Notes: generated by a model from the sequence alone, not told the origin. A stretch of 16,731 bases of DNA from Firmicutes bacterium UBA1535 (GCA_002323775.1 DCPV01000032.1:1-16731), one strand, 5' to 3'. Positions 1 to 8,042 are shown, counted from the stretch's first letter. Numbers and translations are program-made.

Positions 1-485
1 GTCGGAGGAATGAATGTGTGGGCAATACCTAAGCCTGCTACAAGTGCACTTATGTAAAGTGCTATTTGTTTATTTGTTTTCCTTGCAAGAGCTTTTGCTA
101 TAGGCATTAAAACTACAAAGCCTACATCGTAAAAAACAGGAATTGAAACTATAAAGCCCGTTAATCCCATTGCCTTATCTGTTCTTTTTTCACCAAACAG
201 ATTTATAACTCCTCTTGCTATTGACTGAACTCCGCCTGTGTCAGCTACTAACTGACCTAAAATAACACCAAAGCCTACACTTATACCTATTCCCTGCATT
301 GTTCCGCCAAAGCCTGCAACTATTGATGTTACAGTTTGAACACCACCTAAACTTGAAGCAATACCCATGTAAAGCGCTCCTACGAACATTGAAATAACCG
401 GATTTTGCTTCGCCTTTAAAATCATAACTAAGATAATTGCTATTGTCACTACCAGGTTGATAATTAAAACTGTTGTTGATGCCAT
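1..485 (-). CDS. GntP-family acid/H+ symporter, N-terminal part (cut by window edge)
   Basis: This frame reads 161 codons from an ATG at 485 to the window edge with no stop, so only the N-terminal third of a roughly 440-residue permease is present. It has alternating hydrophobic segments starting at residue 5, then a GntP-like stretch with the motif IPVFYDVGFVVLMPIAKALA near residue 115 and HTFIPP at the edge. These resemble the gluconate permease signatures around the substrate site. GntP proteins import gluconate or other hydroxy acids with protons across the cytoplasmic membrane. AAGGAG lies 7 bases upstream of the ATG. The gene is last seen in the operon, 121 bases after the dehydratase gene, with a strong hairpin in between. 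The substrate cannot be read from sequence; the neighbouring dehydratase and aldolase suggest a sugar acid. Citrate or other hydroxy acids remain possible. Confidence 0.85.
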   Translation of the reverse strand, partial: MASTTVLIINLVVTIAIILVMILKAKQNPVISMFVGALYMGIASSLGGVQTVTSIVAGFGGTMQGIGISVGFGVILGQLVADTGGVQSIARGVINLFGEKRTDKAMGLTGFIVSIPVFYDVGFVVLMPIAKALARKTNKQIALYISALVAGLGIAHTFIPP

Positions 486-529
486 AATTTTTCTCCTTTT
501 CTCTATTTTGATTTCTTGTAATAGGGGGT

Positions 530-589
530 AGACTGCCAAGCAGATAGGTGACTTCTTGTATTTAATGCAAAAACGTTGCTTAACAGTCT
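530..589 (-). other. Structured RNA hairpin between dehydratase and permease genes
   Basis: Arms 530-542 and 577-589 form a 13-base-pair stem around a 34-base loop. Two of the pairs are G-U in the minus-strand RNA but C-A mismatches on the plus strand, so the structure favours the operon transcript. No U-tract follows; the next bases are ACCCCCUAUUAC. It is therefore more likely an mRNA-processing, stabilising or attenuating element than a plain terminator. No known riboswitch class was recognised. Confidence 0.5.
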
Positions 590-606
590 GATATATGAAG
601 CTTTTA

Positions 607-2283
607 TTATTTACCCGCTGAAACTACTGCGCCATAGCTTGCAGATTTAACCAAAGCGGCATATCTTGTTAAATAACCTTTTTTAATTTTTGGCTCAAGA
701 ACTTTAAAATCCTTTCTACGCTTGTCTAATTCTTCATCACTAAGTTTAACCTCTAATTTTCTGTTCGGAATGTCTATGCTTATTATGTCGCCGTCTTTAA
801 CCAAGGCTATATTGCCTCCTTCAGCTGCTTCCGGAGAAACATGACCTATAGAAGCTCCCCTTGTAGCACCTGAAAATCTTCCATCAGTAATTAAAGCACA
901 TACCTTATCAAGACCTGCTCCGGCAATTGCCGATGTAGGAGTTAACATTTCTCTCATTCCGGGACCTCCCTTAGGGCCCTCATATCTGACGATTACAACA
1001 TCTCCGGCTACAATTTTTCCTTCTAAGATTGCTTCAACTGCATCTTCTTCCTTATCAAATACCTTTGCAGGTCCAGTGTGTACCATCATTTCAGGAGCAA
1101 CTGCCGATTGCTTAACTATAGCTCCGTCAACTGCAAGATTTCCTTTTAATACAGCAAGTCCACCTTCAGGATAATAAGGCTTTTCTAATGGTCTTACAAC
1201 CTCAGTATTTTTACATACTGCATCCTTGATGTTTTCTCTCATTGTTTTTCCGGTAACCGTAATAACATCCAAATCAACTATATCCAGTTTTCCTACTTCC
1301 TTTATAACTGTCTGCAAGCCGCCGGCATCATATAAATCTTGCAAATGGTATTTTCCTCCTGGAGAGAAACTGCAAAGCTTAGGAGCAATTTTACTAATCT
1401 TATCAAAATCGTCAACTGTAAGCTCTATACCTATTTCATGAGCTATTGCTATCAAGTGAAGAACTGTATTGCTCGAGCCTCCTATTGCATTATCAACTGC
1501 TATAGCATTGATAAACGCTTTCTTTGTCAAAATATCCGATGGCTTGATATTATTCTCCAGCAAATACATAATTTGCTCTCCGGTTCTTCTTGCAAGAACC
1601 TTCCTTTTTGCTAAATATGCAGGTATTGTAGAGTTCCACGGCAATGCCATTCCTAATGCTTCAGCCATGCAGTTCATTGAATTAGCTGTCCCTAAAAGTC
1701 CACAAGCTCCACATCCCGGTGCTGCTTGCTCCTCCAGCTCATCCAAGTCCTCCATGCTCATTTTTCCGAAAGATACTGCTCCGGCAGCTTCATATAATTT
1801 GCTTCCATTTGTATTTTCACCCTTAAATATCCCTGCATACATCGGTCCGCCCGCAATTACAATTGACGGTATATCCAATCTAGCAGCTGCCATAAGCATA
1901 CCAGGTGTGATTTTATCGCAGTTTGTAACCAATACCAATGCGTCTAACTGATGACCCTCTGTCATTGCCTCTATTGAATCAGCAATTAATTCTCTCGAAG
2001 CAAGAGGATAGTGCATTCCTACATGTCCCATCGCAATACCATCACAAATCGCTATTGCCGGAAATTCTACGGGAACTCCGCCAGCCGAAGATACTCCCGC
2101 TTTTACTGAAGCAGTAATTTCATTTAGATGAACGTGTCCCGGATTAACTTCATTAAAAGAATTTACTACTCCAATCAGCGGCTTTTTTAAATCATCGTTA
2201 GATAATCCCGTAGCTTTTAGCAATGACCTTTGACATGCTCTTTTAACGCCATCTTTAATTAAATTACTTCTCATTTCATTCAT
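607..2283 (-). CDS. ilvD: IlvD/Edd-family dehydratase, probably a sugar-acid dehydratase
   Basis: A full-length 558-residue member of the dihydroxy-acid dehydratase family, iron-sulfur enzymes that remove water from 2,3-dihydroxy acids to give 2-keto acids. Visible are [19 protein letters not shown] (80-98), [10 protein letters not shown] (121-130) with the Mg-binding Asp and neighbouring Lys, [16 protein letters not shown] (190-205), and DGRFSG near the C-terminal third. Like E. coli IlvD, it lacks a cysteine in the N-terminal [15 protein letters not shown] motif. The residues after the cluster cysteine ([11 protein letters not shown]) differ from the usual SCxGMFTANSM of biosynthetic enzymes. 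No ilvB, ilvN or ilvC lies nearby; instead it sits between a pyruvate aldolase and a GntP permease. I infer a catabolic dehydratase for an aldonic acid, but valine/isoleucine biosynthesis cannot be excluded. AAAGGAGG precedes the ATG by 8 bases. Confidence 0.9.
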   Translation of the reverse strand: MNEMRSNLIKDGVKRACQRSLLKATGLSNDDLKKPLIGVVNSFNEVNPGHVHLNEITASVKAGVSSAGGVPVEFPAIAICDGIAMGHVGMHYPLASRELIADSIEAMTEGHQLDALVLVTNCDKITPGMLMAAARLDIPSIVIAGGPMYAGIFKGENTNGSKLYEAAGAVSFGKMSMEDLDELEEQAAPGCGACGLLGTANSMNCMAEALGMALPWNSTIPAYLAKRKVLARRTGEQIMYLLENNIKPSDILTKKAFINAIAVDNAIGGSSNTVLHLIAIAHEIGIELTVDDFDKISKIAPKLCSFSPGGKYHLQDLYDAGGLQTVIKEVGKLDIVDLDVITVTGKTMRENIKDAVCKNTEVVRPLEKPYYPEGGLAVLKGNLAVDGAIVKQSAVAPEMMVHTGPAKVFDKEEDAVEAILEGKIVAGDVVIVRYEGPKGGPGMREMLTPTSAIAGAGLDKVCALITDGRFSGATRGASIGHVSPEAAEGGNIALVKDGDIISIDIPNRKLEVKLSDEELDKRRKDFKVLEPKIKKGYLTRYAALVKSASYGAVVSAGK

Positions 2284-2312
2284 GGTAAGCCTCCTTTAAA
2301 ATAATATTATTA

Positions 2313-3314
2313 TTATTTGTTTTCTAAAATTTTATAACAGATATCTAAAATTTGATCCTCTTGACCGCCTACTACCTTTCTTCTTCCTAATTCCTCAAAT
2401 ATTAATTTAGGTGCAATATTAAACTTTTTAGATGCTTCCATTACATCAAGGTAGAAGCTTGAATAAATTCCTATATAACCCAGCAAAATTGACTCATTTG
2501 TAATTTCTAATGAATGTTTTATTATAGGTCTGACATAATTTTTTCCAAGTTCCATAAGTTCATAAACATCTGCATTAGTTTTGATTCCCATTCTGTTTAG
2601 TACAGCAACTATTGCCTGCATATTTCCATTGCCTGAGCCTGCGCCTAATCCTTCCAAAGTTCCGTCTAAGTATGTTGCTCCGGCTTCAACACCTGCAATA
2701 GCATTGCCCACACCAAGTCCTAAGTTGTTATGAGTATGAACGCCTATTGGAACTTTAACCAATGATTTAATAGCGTTTACTCTATCTCTTATGTCTACCG
2801 GACTCATATATCCTGAAGAATCCGCAAAATAAATAACATCCGCACCATAAGCCTCAGCCATTTTTGCATATTCAGCTAATTCTTTAGCGCCAATCATATG
2901 GCTCATCATGAAAAATGCTATTGTCTCAAGTCCTAACGATTTAGATAATTTAATATGCTGCTCTCCAACATCCACTTCTGTACAATGCACTGCAACTCTA
3001 ACCATATCTAAGCCAAGGTCTGCTCCAATTCTTAAGTCATCCATCGTTCCTAATCCCGGAACTAACAATGTTCCTAATTTAGTATTTTTAAGTTTTGATT
3101 TGGCAGCTGTCAAAATTTCCTTATCCGTATGCTTTGCAAAGCCATAATTCAATATTGAGCCTCCTATTCCTGCTCCATGACCTACTTCAGCGGCATAAAT
3201 ACCCGATTTTTCCAGTCCCTCGCAAATGTTTGCAATTTGCTCAGTAGTATATTGATGGTGAACTGCATGGCTTCCATCTCTTAAAGTCGTATCAATTAAT
3301 CTTATTTCGCTCAT
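2313..3314 (-). CDS. dmpG: 4-hydroxy-2-oxovalerate aldolase family (DmpG/BphI/MhpE type)
   Basis: A 333-residue DRE-TIM metallolyase with the full signature of class II 4-hydroxy-2-oxo-acid aldolases, which cleave these acids to pyruvate and an aldehyde. Seen are DTTLRDGSHA (8-17) with the conserved Arg12, Asp13 and His16, EVGHGAGIGGSILNYGF (43-59), the metal-binding VHTHNN motif near 190, and RRKVVGGQEDQI near the C-terminus, where the family's partner-contacting communication domain lies. Family length is usually about 340-350. In the family the enzyme forms a channelling complex with the acylating dehydrogenase encoded just upstream. The two genes are one base apart, and the ribosome binding site GGAGG lies inside the preceding gene, so translation is probably coupled. 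Aldehyde chain length is not certain; acetaldehyde is the standard product, but glycolaldehyde or propanal are accepted by some relatives. Confidence 0.93.
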   Translation of the reverse strand: MSEIRLIDTTLRDGSHAVHHQYTTEQIANICEGLEKSGIYAAEVGHGAGIGGSILNYGFAKHTDKEILTAAKSKLKNTKLGTLLVPGLGTMDDLRIGADLGLDMVRVAVHCTEVDVGEQHIKLSKSLGLETIAFFMMSHMIGAKELAEYAKMAEAYGADVIYFADSSGYMSPVDIRDRVNAIKSLVKVPIGVHTHNNLGLGVGNAIAGVEAGATYLDGTLEGLGAGSGNGNMQAIVAVLNRMGIKTNADVYELMELGKNYVRPIIKHSLEITNESILLGYIGIYSSFYLDVMEASKKFNIAPKLIFEELGRRKVVGGQEDQILDICYKILENK

Positions 3315-3315
3315 G

Positions 3316-4197
3316 TTATATTTCCTCCTTCAACATATTTTCAGCATATAACTCCGCTATCTTTACTGCTGAAGATGTTTCTATGTCAAGATTTCCCGCA
3401 TATGTCGGCAAGAAATCTCCCTGACCTTGAATTGTCACTGCTGTAACTATTAAGTTCTTTTCAACTTTAGGTGATAATACTAATTCATAGCCGGGTACAT
3501 ATTCCTTTATTCTTGAAACCATTTCTTTAACAGCGACTTCAATTTTATTTATATCAAATTCACCATTTGGAATTATATAAATGGTATTTCTCATAGGTGG
3601 CTCCGGAACTGCCGGATTAAACAGTGTCATTACCTTACATCTCTTTGCACTTGTTAATAATTCAATTGCCTTTGCTGTTGTTCGTGTATATTCATCTATA
3701 TTCTTTCTCGTTCCAGGTCCTGCACTTTTGCTTGCTACAGATGTTATAACCTCAGCATACTCAATGTCAACATTTTTTCCTATAGCATAAATTATCGGAG
3801 TAGTTGCCTGACCTCCGCAAGTAATTAAGTTGACATTTCTAACATTTAAAGCATCTTCCATGTTTACCATTGGAGTTACTATTTTACCTATAGCTGCCGG
3901 AGTTAAATCTAAGGCTATCTTGCCCAGTCTTTCCAAGATAGGTCCGTTAATCTCAGCATGTGCTTTTGCAGTAGTGGCATCGAAAACAATTTCAGCAACA
4001 TCAGGATTATCTTCGATAAATTTTATACCCTCTGTTGATGTTATAAACCCTAATTGCCTTGCCCTTTCTAGCCCTTCTGATTCTACTATACCAAGCATGG
4101 CAGACATTTCTAGCTTATCACTTCTCATAACCTTATACATAAGGTCTGTACCGATATTTCCTGGTCCTATAATTGCGACCTTTATTTTCTTTTTCAT
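3316..4197 (-). CDS. dmpF: Acetaldehyde dehydrogenase (acylating), DmpF/BphJ/MhpF family
   Basis: A 293-residue NAD-dependent enzyme that converts acetaldehyde (or a short aldehyde) and CoA to acyl-CoA. The Rossmann motif GPGNIGTD is at 11-18, the catalytic cysteine is Cys127 in the motif CGGQATTP, and the family stretch SAGPGTRKNIDEYTRTTAKA follows near 158-177. A longer frame begins five codons upstream at 4212, but AAAGGAG lies inside that extension, 5 bases before the ATG at 4197; MKKKIKVAIIGPGN is also the usual family N-terminus, so 4197 is chosen. It is the first gene of the operon, directly downstream of a strong promoter. With the adjoining aldolase it should turn a 4-hydroxy-2-oxo acid into pyruvate, acetyl-CoA and NADH. 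Confidence 0.93.
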   Translation of the reverse strand: MKKKIKVAIIGPGNIGTDLMYKVMRSDKLEMSAMLGIVESEGLERARQLGFITSTEGIKFIEDNPDVAEIVFDATTAKAHAEINGPILERLGKIALDLTPAAIGKIVTPMVNMEDALNVRNVNLITCGGQATTPIIYAIGKNVDIEYAEVITSVASKSAGPGTRKNIDEYTRTTAKAIELLTSAKRCKVMTLFNPAVPEPPMRNTIYIIPNGEFDINKIEVAVKEMVSRIKEYVPGYELVLSPKVEKNLIVTAVTIQGQGDFLPTYAGNLDIETSSAVKIAELYAENMLKEEI

Positions 4198-4207
4198 GTC
4201 GTCTCCT

Positions 4208-4232
4208 TTCATTATAATGAACTAAGTTCATT
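4208..4232 (-). promoter_or_regulatory. Overlapping palindromes, probable repressor operator
   Basis: Two perfect palindromes share an arm: AATGAACTAAGTTCATT at 4216-4232 (8-base arms, single central base) and TTCATTATAATGAA at 4208-4221. They lie just downstream of the -10 box, over the likely transcript start and up to the ribosome binding site. A dimeric repressor bound here would block initiation. No regulator gene is visible in this part of the window, so the protein is unknown (GntR, MarR or LacI-type are all possible). Confidence 0.6.
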
Positions 4233-4241
4233 TATAAAAAC

Positions 4242-4270
4242 ATTATATAATCGTTTTCACACAATGTCAA
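4242..4270 (-). promoter_or_regulatory. Sigma-A promoter of the dehydrogenase-aldolase-dehydratase-permease operon
   Basis: On the minus strand, TTGACA (4270-4265) and TATAAT (4247-4242) are both perfect consensus, with exactly 17 bases between them. The start of transcription should be near 4235, giving a leader of about 38 bases before the ATG at 4197. A promoter this strong next to palindromes suggests control by repression. Confidence 0.85.
4246..4259 (-). promoter_or_regulatory. cre-like site (CcpA) in the promoter spacer
   Basis: The minus-strand sequence TGAAAACGATTATA matches the catabolite-responsive consensus TGWAANCGNTNWCA at every defined position but one. It sits between the -35 and -10 boxes and overlaps the -10, the usual place for CcpA repression. 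This fits a carbon-source operon shut off by preferred sugars. Functional status is inferred. Confidence 0.5.
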
Positions 4271-4414
4271 TAGTTTTTTAAAAATTTTTTATACTAAATT
4301 TTTCCTGTAATTTTAAATAAGAACTCACGTTTATTATCTAAGCTGTTCTTATTGCTTGAGTAAAAAAGCCTTATTATATTTTTAAAATACAAGCTTTGAT
4401 ACTCAAAAAAATAA
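4271..4414. other. AT-rich spacer with a weak inverted repeat
   Basis: This stretch upstream of the operon promoter has no gene. The only structure seen is ATAAGAAC at 4317-4324 paired with GTTCTTAT at 4345-4352 across 20 bases, centred about 65 bases upstream of the -35 box. It might be an activator site, or chance in AT-rich DNA. Confidence 0.3.
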
Positions 4415-4456
4415 AAAAGCTTGCAAATATTTAATCATAATTATTTACAAGCTTTT
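4415..4456 (-). terminator. Rho-independent terminator of the GerMN lipoprotein gene
   Basis: Arms 4415-4428 and 4443-4456 make a 14-pair stem with a 14-base loop. The single imperfect position is a G-U pair in minus-strand RNA. The 3' side runs into UUUUUUAUUUUUUU on the minus strand, 36 bases after the stop codon of the lipoprotein gene. Confidence 0.85.
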
Positions 4457-4491
4457 AATATTGTTTTAAAAAAATACGTAGTTTTTTTGAA

Positions 4492-5532
4492 TTATTTAAA
4501 ATCATTAAATACTGCTGTTACTTCCGAATCTGTGAAAATTAATCCTGCTTCTTCAAAACTTATGCCTTCTATACTGAAATCAAAATCACTGATGTCTTTG
4601 AACTGCTGTAAGCACAAAACGACTATTTTCTTTAACTCATCATAATCCTCTTGTTTTAATTTAAGTGCATCCACACTTAGATCAATTTTAGCTACTCCGT
4701 TTGTTACATTTACATCGTTGAAGCTAATTCCAAAAGGTATATCATTTTGAACAGGCATATCTGCCGGTGCTCCACCAAATAACTTTTCTAATACAACTTT
4801 TACAGGATTATCTACCTTTTCTGCTGAGAAAGTCATAGGTACATAATGTCCTTCGATTTCTGTTTCAGCAGTTTTATAAAATACTGTATAATTTGCACCA
4901 TCAGCAGATCCTATGAGATTGATGTTTTCCCTTTCAAATGCAGCATTTATAGGATATCCGTTAGAAAGAGTATCTAATATTTTTCCTTCTACTCTTATTT
5001 CTACTGTATTTATTGTATCAAATTCTGTTAATGCGTAACTTATAGCAGTTACCATTGCATTTTCATCTTCATAGGATGCTGTATTTAGAATGTTTTTATT
5101 AAAATCTACTACGCACAATCCATCCTTTATAGACATACCTATTATATCTGTTCCTTCCGGTATTGTTCCGTGTATATCCATTTTAGCTAATTGCTTCTCT
5201 TTAGCACTACCTACTACCATCTGTCTTATAACAGCCTTTGCTATCCCTTCTTCTAGTTCAATATCTGTATTTACTGGTATAACAAAACCATTAACATCCT
5301 TGTAATATGCAATTATATCCTTTGTGTTAGCATCACTATTTGTAGATATTGTTTCTACTGCTTTTCCATCATCTGTTTCATCCGTATTGTCCTCAAGGAT
5401 AGCAAAGTAATCAAAAGCCTTTTCTTTATCATCATTCTTTATACCTGCCATCATATCTAGTACACTACAACCGGTCAATGCTATGATTATTGCAAAACTT
5501 AGCAATATAGTAAACACTTTTTTAATTCTCAC
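4492..5532 (-). CDS. Lipoprotein with two GerMN (sporulation/germination) domains
   Basis: A 346-residue exported lipoprotein. The start is a GTG at 5532 because AAAGGAGG lies 8 bases before it; an ATG seven codons upstream (5553) has no ribosome binding site. The N-terminus has basic residues, a hydrophobic core and the lipobox LTGC with Cys22. After a polar linker, two repeats resemble GerMN domains at about 71-205 and 215-335, each with a central VVDF/KIDLS strand followed by a helix of the type found in GerM. In Bacillus subtilis GerM is an envelope protein needed for engulfment and germination; tandem GerMN lipoproteins of clostridia are less well defined. It is a single-gene unit with its own terminator, divergent from the AGCS gene. 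The exact role, including whether it acts only in sporulation, is unknown. Confidence 0.85.
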   Translation of the reverse strand: MRIKKVFTILLSFAIIIALTGCSVLDMMAGIKNDDKEKAFDYFAILEDNTDETDDGKAVETISTNSDANTKDIIAYYKDVNGFVIPVNTDIELEEGIAKAVIRQMVVGSAKEKQLAKMDIHGTIPEGTDIIGMSIKDGLCVVDFNKNILNTASYEDENAMVTAISYALTEFDTINTVEIRVEGKILDTLSNGYPINAAFERENINLIGSADGANYTVFYKTAETEIEGHYVPMTFSAEKVDNPVKVVLEKLFGGAPADMPVQNDIPFGISFNDVNVTNGVAKIDLSVDALKLKQEDYDELKKIVVLCLQQFKDISDFDFSIEGISFEEAGLIFTDSEVTAVFNDFK

Positions 5533-5600
5533 TTTATGTACCTCCTTTTCCATATAGTTAATTATATTAAGTCCTAATATAAGTTATGAACAAATTTACA

Positions 5601-5621
5601 AACAATATTGAAAATATTGTT
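5601..5621. promoter_or_regulatory. Perfect inverted repeat in the divergent intergenic region
   Basis: AACAATATT, three bases, AATATTGTT: 9-base arms that are perfect. It lies between the divergent lipoprotein and symporter genes, with TATAAT on the plus strand at 5654-5659 and on the minus strand near 5565. It may be an operator for one or both genes. There is no adjoining T-tract long enough to call it a terminator. Confidence 0.45.
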
Positions 5622-5773
5622 AGCAAAATTTTTATGAATTTAAGAAAATTAAGTATAATTTATAAAAATAAATAATACTTTAGTACAATAAGGACATGAG
5701 TATATTTGTCGCCAACATCAGACGTGATAATGGACAAATAAAGCATCTCCTTGTCTTAGAAAGGATTGATAAT

Positions 5774-7096
5774 ATGTATGAAGTAATAAGCAACATCATA
5801 TGGGGACCTGTGATGATAATTTTAATACTTGGAACTGGCATTTTCTTTACTATCAAGACAAATTTCTTACAGTTAAGAAAATTTATGTTTATGCTAAATA
5901 AAACTATATTTTCTATTTTTAAAAAATCTTCTAACACCAATAAAAAACTAATTAGCCCTTTTCAAGCATTAACAACTGCCCTTGCCGGAACAATAGGCAC
6001 CGGCAATATAGTTGGAACAGCAACAGCAATTGCAATCGGAGGTCCGGGAGCATTGTTCTGGATTATTCTTAGTTCTTTTTTTGGCATGATAACAAAGTAT
6101 GCAGAAATACTGCTTGCTGTAAAATATCGAGTTAAAAAGCCTGACGGTAAAGTGGGTGGTGGTCCTATGTATTATATTCAAAACGGACTTAAAAACAAAT
6201 TTTTGGCTTTTGCCTTTGCTTTTTTTGGTCTGCTTGCATCCTTTGGGATAGGCAATATGGCTCAAATAAATTCTATCTCGACATCAATGTATAATTCATT
6301 AAAAATTGAGCCTTTATATACCGGTATAGCAATAGCGATAGTAGTTTCTCTCGTTATAATTGGCAATGTACAAAGAATAGCAAAAACAACAGAAAAAATA
6401 GTGCCATTCATGACAATTTTTTATGTATTTATCACCATTATTGTTTTGGTTAAAAATTATCAAAATATACTTAGCTCTATTTCATTGATTATAAATTCTG
6501 CATTTAAAGAAACAGCAGCAGTTGGAGGCTTTGTCGGTTCAAGCTTTATGCTGACTGTTAAAAGCGGGATATCAAAAGGGGTATTTACCAACGAAGCAGG
6601 ACTTGGAAGCTCTCCAATCGCCCATGCTATGGCAGATACTGAGCATCCTGTAGTTCAAGCAATGTGGGGAATATTTGAAGTTTTTGTAGATACTATTCTA
6701 ATATGCTCAATTACAGGACTTGCGATAATATCCTCTGGAAAATGGAATTCAGGATTATCAGGTACGGAGCTTGCGATATCTTCATTTTCACAAGGCTTAG
6801 GCAGCCTAGCTCCTCATGCTATATCATTCTCTCTATTATTCTTTGCATTTTTAAGCCTGCTAGGATGGTCTTTTTATGGTGAAAAATGCCTTGAATACAT
6901 TCTTAAAACCGATAAATTTAACTTTATTTATAAAATTTTATTTTCCTGTATAATTGTAGTAGGCGCAACAAGCGATATAAAGCTTGTATGGGATATATCA
7001 GACGCTCTGAATGGACTTATGGCAATACCAAACATAATAGCATTACTATTTTTATCAAATGTAGTAATTAAAACTACTAAGGACTATTTTAAATAA
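5774..7096 (+). CDS. AGCS-family sodium:alanine/glycine symporter
   Basis: A 440-residue polytopic membrane protein of the alanine-or-glycine:cation symporter family, which imports small amino acids with sodium. It has about ten hydrophobic segments and the family signature GTGNIVGTATAIAIGGPGAL near residues 75-95, then GGPMYYIQNG, NEAGLGSSPIAHA and a C-terminal LLGWSFYGEKC segment. The open frame extends to an ATG at 5696, but that ATG has no usable ribosome binding site; AAAGGA lies 8 bases before the ATG at 5774, where the protein begins MYEVISNIIWGP as family members do. Length is close to the usual 440-490. It stands alone, with about 290 bases of non-coding DNA after it. No glycine riboswitch core was found upstream. 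The specific substrate (alanine, glycine or serine) is not determined. Confidence 0.92.
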   Translation: MYEVISNIIWGPVMIILILGTGIFFTIKTNFLQLRKFMFMLNKTIFSIFKKSSNTNKKLISPFQALTTALAGTIGTGNIVGTATAIAIGGPGALFWIILSSFFGMITKYAEILLAVKYRVKKPDGKVGGGPMYYIQNGLKNKFLAFAFAFFGLLASFGIGNMAQINSISTSMYNSLKIEPLYTGIAIAIVVSLVIIGNVQRIAKTTEKIVPFMTIFYVFITIIVLVKNYQNILSSISLIINSAFKETAAVGGFVGSSFMLTVKSGISKGVFTNEAGLGSSPIAHAMADTEHPVVQAMWGIFEVFVDTILICSITGLAIISSGKWNSGLSGTELAISSFSQGLGSLAPHAISFSLLFFAFLSLLGWSFYGEKCLEYILKTDKFNFIYKILFSCIIVVGATSDIKLVWDISDALNGLMAIPNIIALLFLSNVVIKTTKDYFK

Positions 7097-7391
7097 TACG
7101 CTCTACTTAATACTTATTTTTCAAAATAAATTTTATCCTTAATAACTTTCCCTTATGATGTATAATGCTATTTATGATTTAATTCTATTAATAATTTGAT
7201 GCTATCTATAGCATATTCATTTCTAAAATCATTTAAGCTTTTATAAGCAATAAATATTTATCTATACAAATGCTGTTTTTTTTGATACAATCTTTACATG
7301 AAATTTATAAACTTTTAATAAATTTATAATAAAAACTTAATCTTTATACTATATAATAATGTAAAATAAGAACAAACGAGGAGTGCTTTTA
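7097..7391. other. Non-coding spacer with a 16-base palindrome
   Basis: About 295 bases without a gene. ATGCTATCTATAGCAT at 7199-7214 is a perfect palindrome with 2 central bases, and a further ATGCTAT half-site occurs at 7165-7171. A weak hairpin at 7114-7129 with a two-base loop is the only terminator-like structure after the symporter gene. TATAAT at 7352-7357 could be the -10 of the following gene, but no good -35 is seen. Confidence 0.4.
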
Positions 7392-8042
7392 ATGAAATTT
7401 AAGTATATATTTTTTGATTTTGATGGAACTATTGCAGATACTGAAAAAGTGAACTTTAAAATACTAGAACAACTTTCTGATAAATATAAATTCAAAAGAC
7501 TTGCGATTAACGAATTACATTATGCTAAGAAGATGAATGCTTTACAATTGATGAATCATCTAAACGTTAAAAAATACAAGCTTCCTTTTATTTTAAAGAA
7601 AGGAAAGAAGCTATTAAAACAAAATATTGTAAACATTGAATTGTGTATGAATAATTTTGCCGAGGTTTTACCATCATTAAAAAGTGCAGGGGTAAAGCTT
7701 GCTATCATAACGTCTAATTCTAAGAAAAACGTTAATTTATTCTTACAAAACCATAATCTTGATTGCTTTGATTTCATAGTAAGTTCATCCTTATTTGGCA
7801 AAGAACACAAGATAAAGAAAATAATAAAAAAAGGAAGAATTAATCCTAGTGAGGTTATATATGTCGGAGACGAAATAAGAGATATATCAGCGGCAAAATT
7901 AGCTAATATAAAGATAGCGATAGTTTCTTGGGGTTACAATAGTCTTGATAGCCTTTTATCACACGAGCCAGATTTTGTTTTGCATGACCCTTCTGATTTG
8001 ATAAACGTATGTGAAGTTTCACACTTATTTGCTGAAAATTAG
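7392..8042 (+). CDS. HAD-superfamily hydrolase, phosphoglycolate-phosphatase-like
   Basis: A 216-residue haloacid-dehalogenase-type phosphatase. Motif I is DFDGT (Asp9 nucleophile, Asp11 acid/base), motif II is AIITSNS near 105-110, the motif III lysine is probably Lys137 in FGKEHK, and motif IV is GDEIRD (Asp160, Asp164). An alpha-helical cap occupies about 15-85, as in the PGP/Gph subfamily. GAGGAG lies 8 bases before the ATG at 7392; an in-frame GTG at 7383 overlaps that site and is rejected. Family members dephosphorylate phosphoglycolate, sugar phosphates, nucleotides or pyrophosphate, and the substrate cannot be told here. The gene stands alone, and a 17-base-pair hairpin overlaps its stop codon. 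Confidence 0.85.
   Translation: MKFKYIFFDFDGTIADTEKVNFKILEQLSDKYKFKRLAINELHYAKKMNALQLMNHLNVKKYKLPFILKKGKKLLKQNIVNIELCMNNFAEVLPSLKSAGVKLAIITSNSKKNVNLFLQNHNLDCFDFIVSSSLFGKEHKIKKIIKKGRINPSEVIYVGDEIRDISAAKLANIKIAIVSWGYNSLDSLLSHEPDFVLHDPSDLINVCEVSHLFAEN

Noticed and set aside
1469..1951. A 160-codon open frame on the plus strand
   Set aside because: It lies wholly antisense to the dehydratase gene, has no ribosome binding site and its product has no recognisable domain; it is a shadow of conserved coding sequence.
3830..4225. A 131-codon plus-strand frame
   Set aside because: Antisense to the aldehyde dehydrogenase gene and through its start region; no ribosome binding site.
5696..5773. N-terminal extension of the AGCS symporter by 26 codons
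   Set aside because: The ATG at 5696 has no properly spaced ribosome binding site, the added residues are polar and atypical for the family, and a good site precedes 5774.
5640..5773. Glycine riboswitch upstream of the AGCS gene
   Set aside because: Such symporters often have one, but the conserved core sequences were not found here.
8026..8040. CodY-box-like 15-mer (13 of 15 matches)
   Set aside because: It lies at the end of the HAD coding region, about 360 bases from the glutamine synthetase start; chance is likely in AT-rich DNA.
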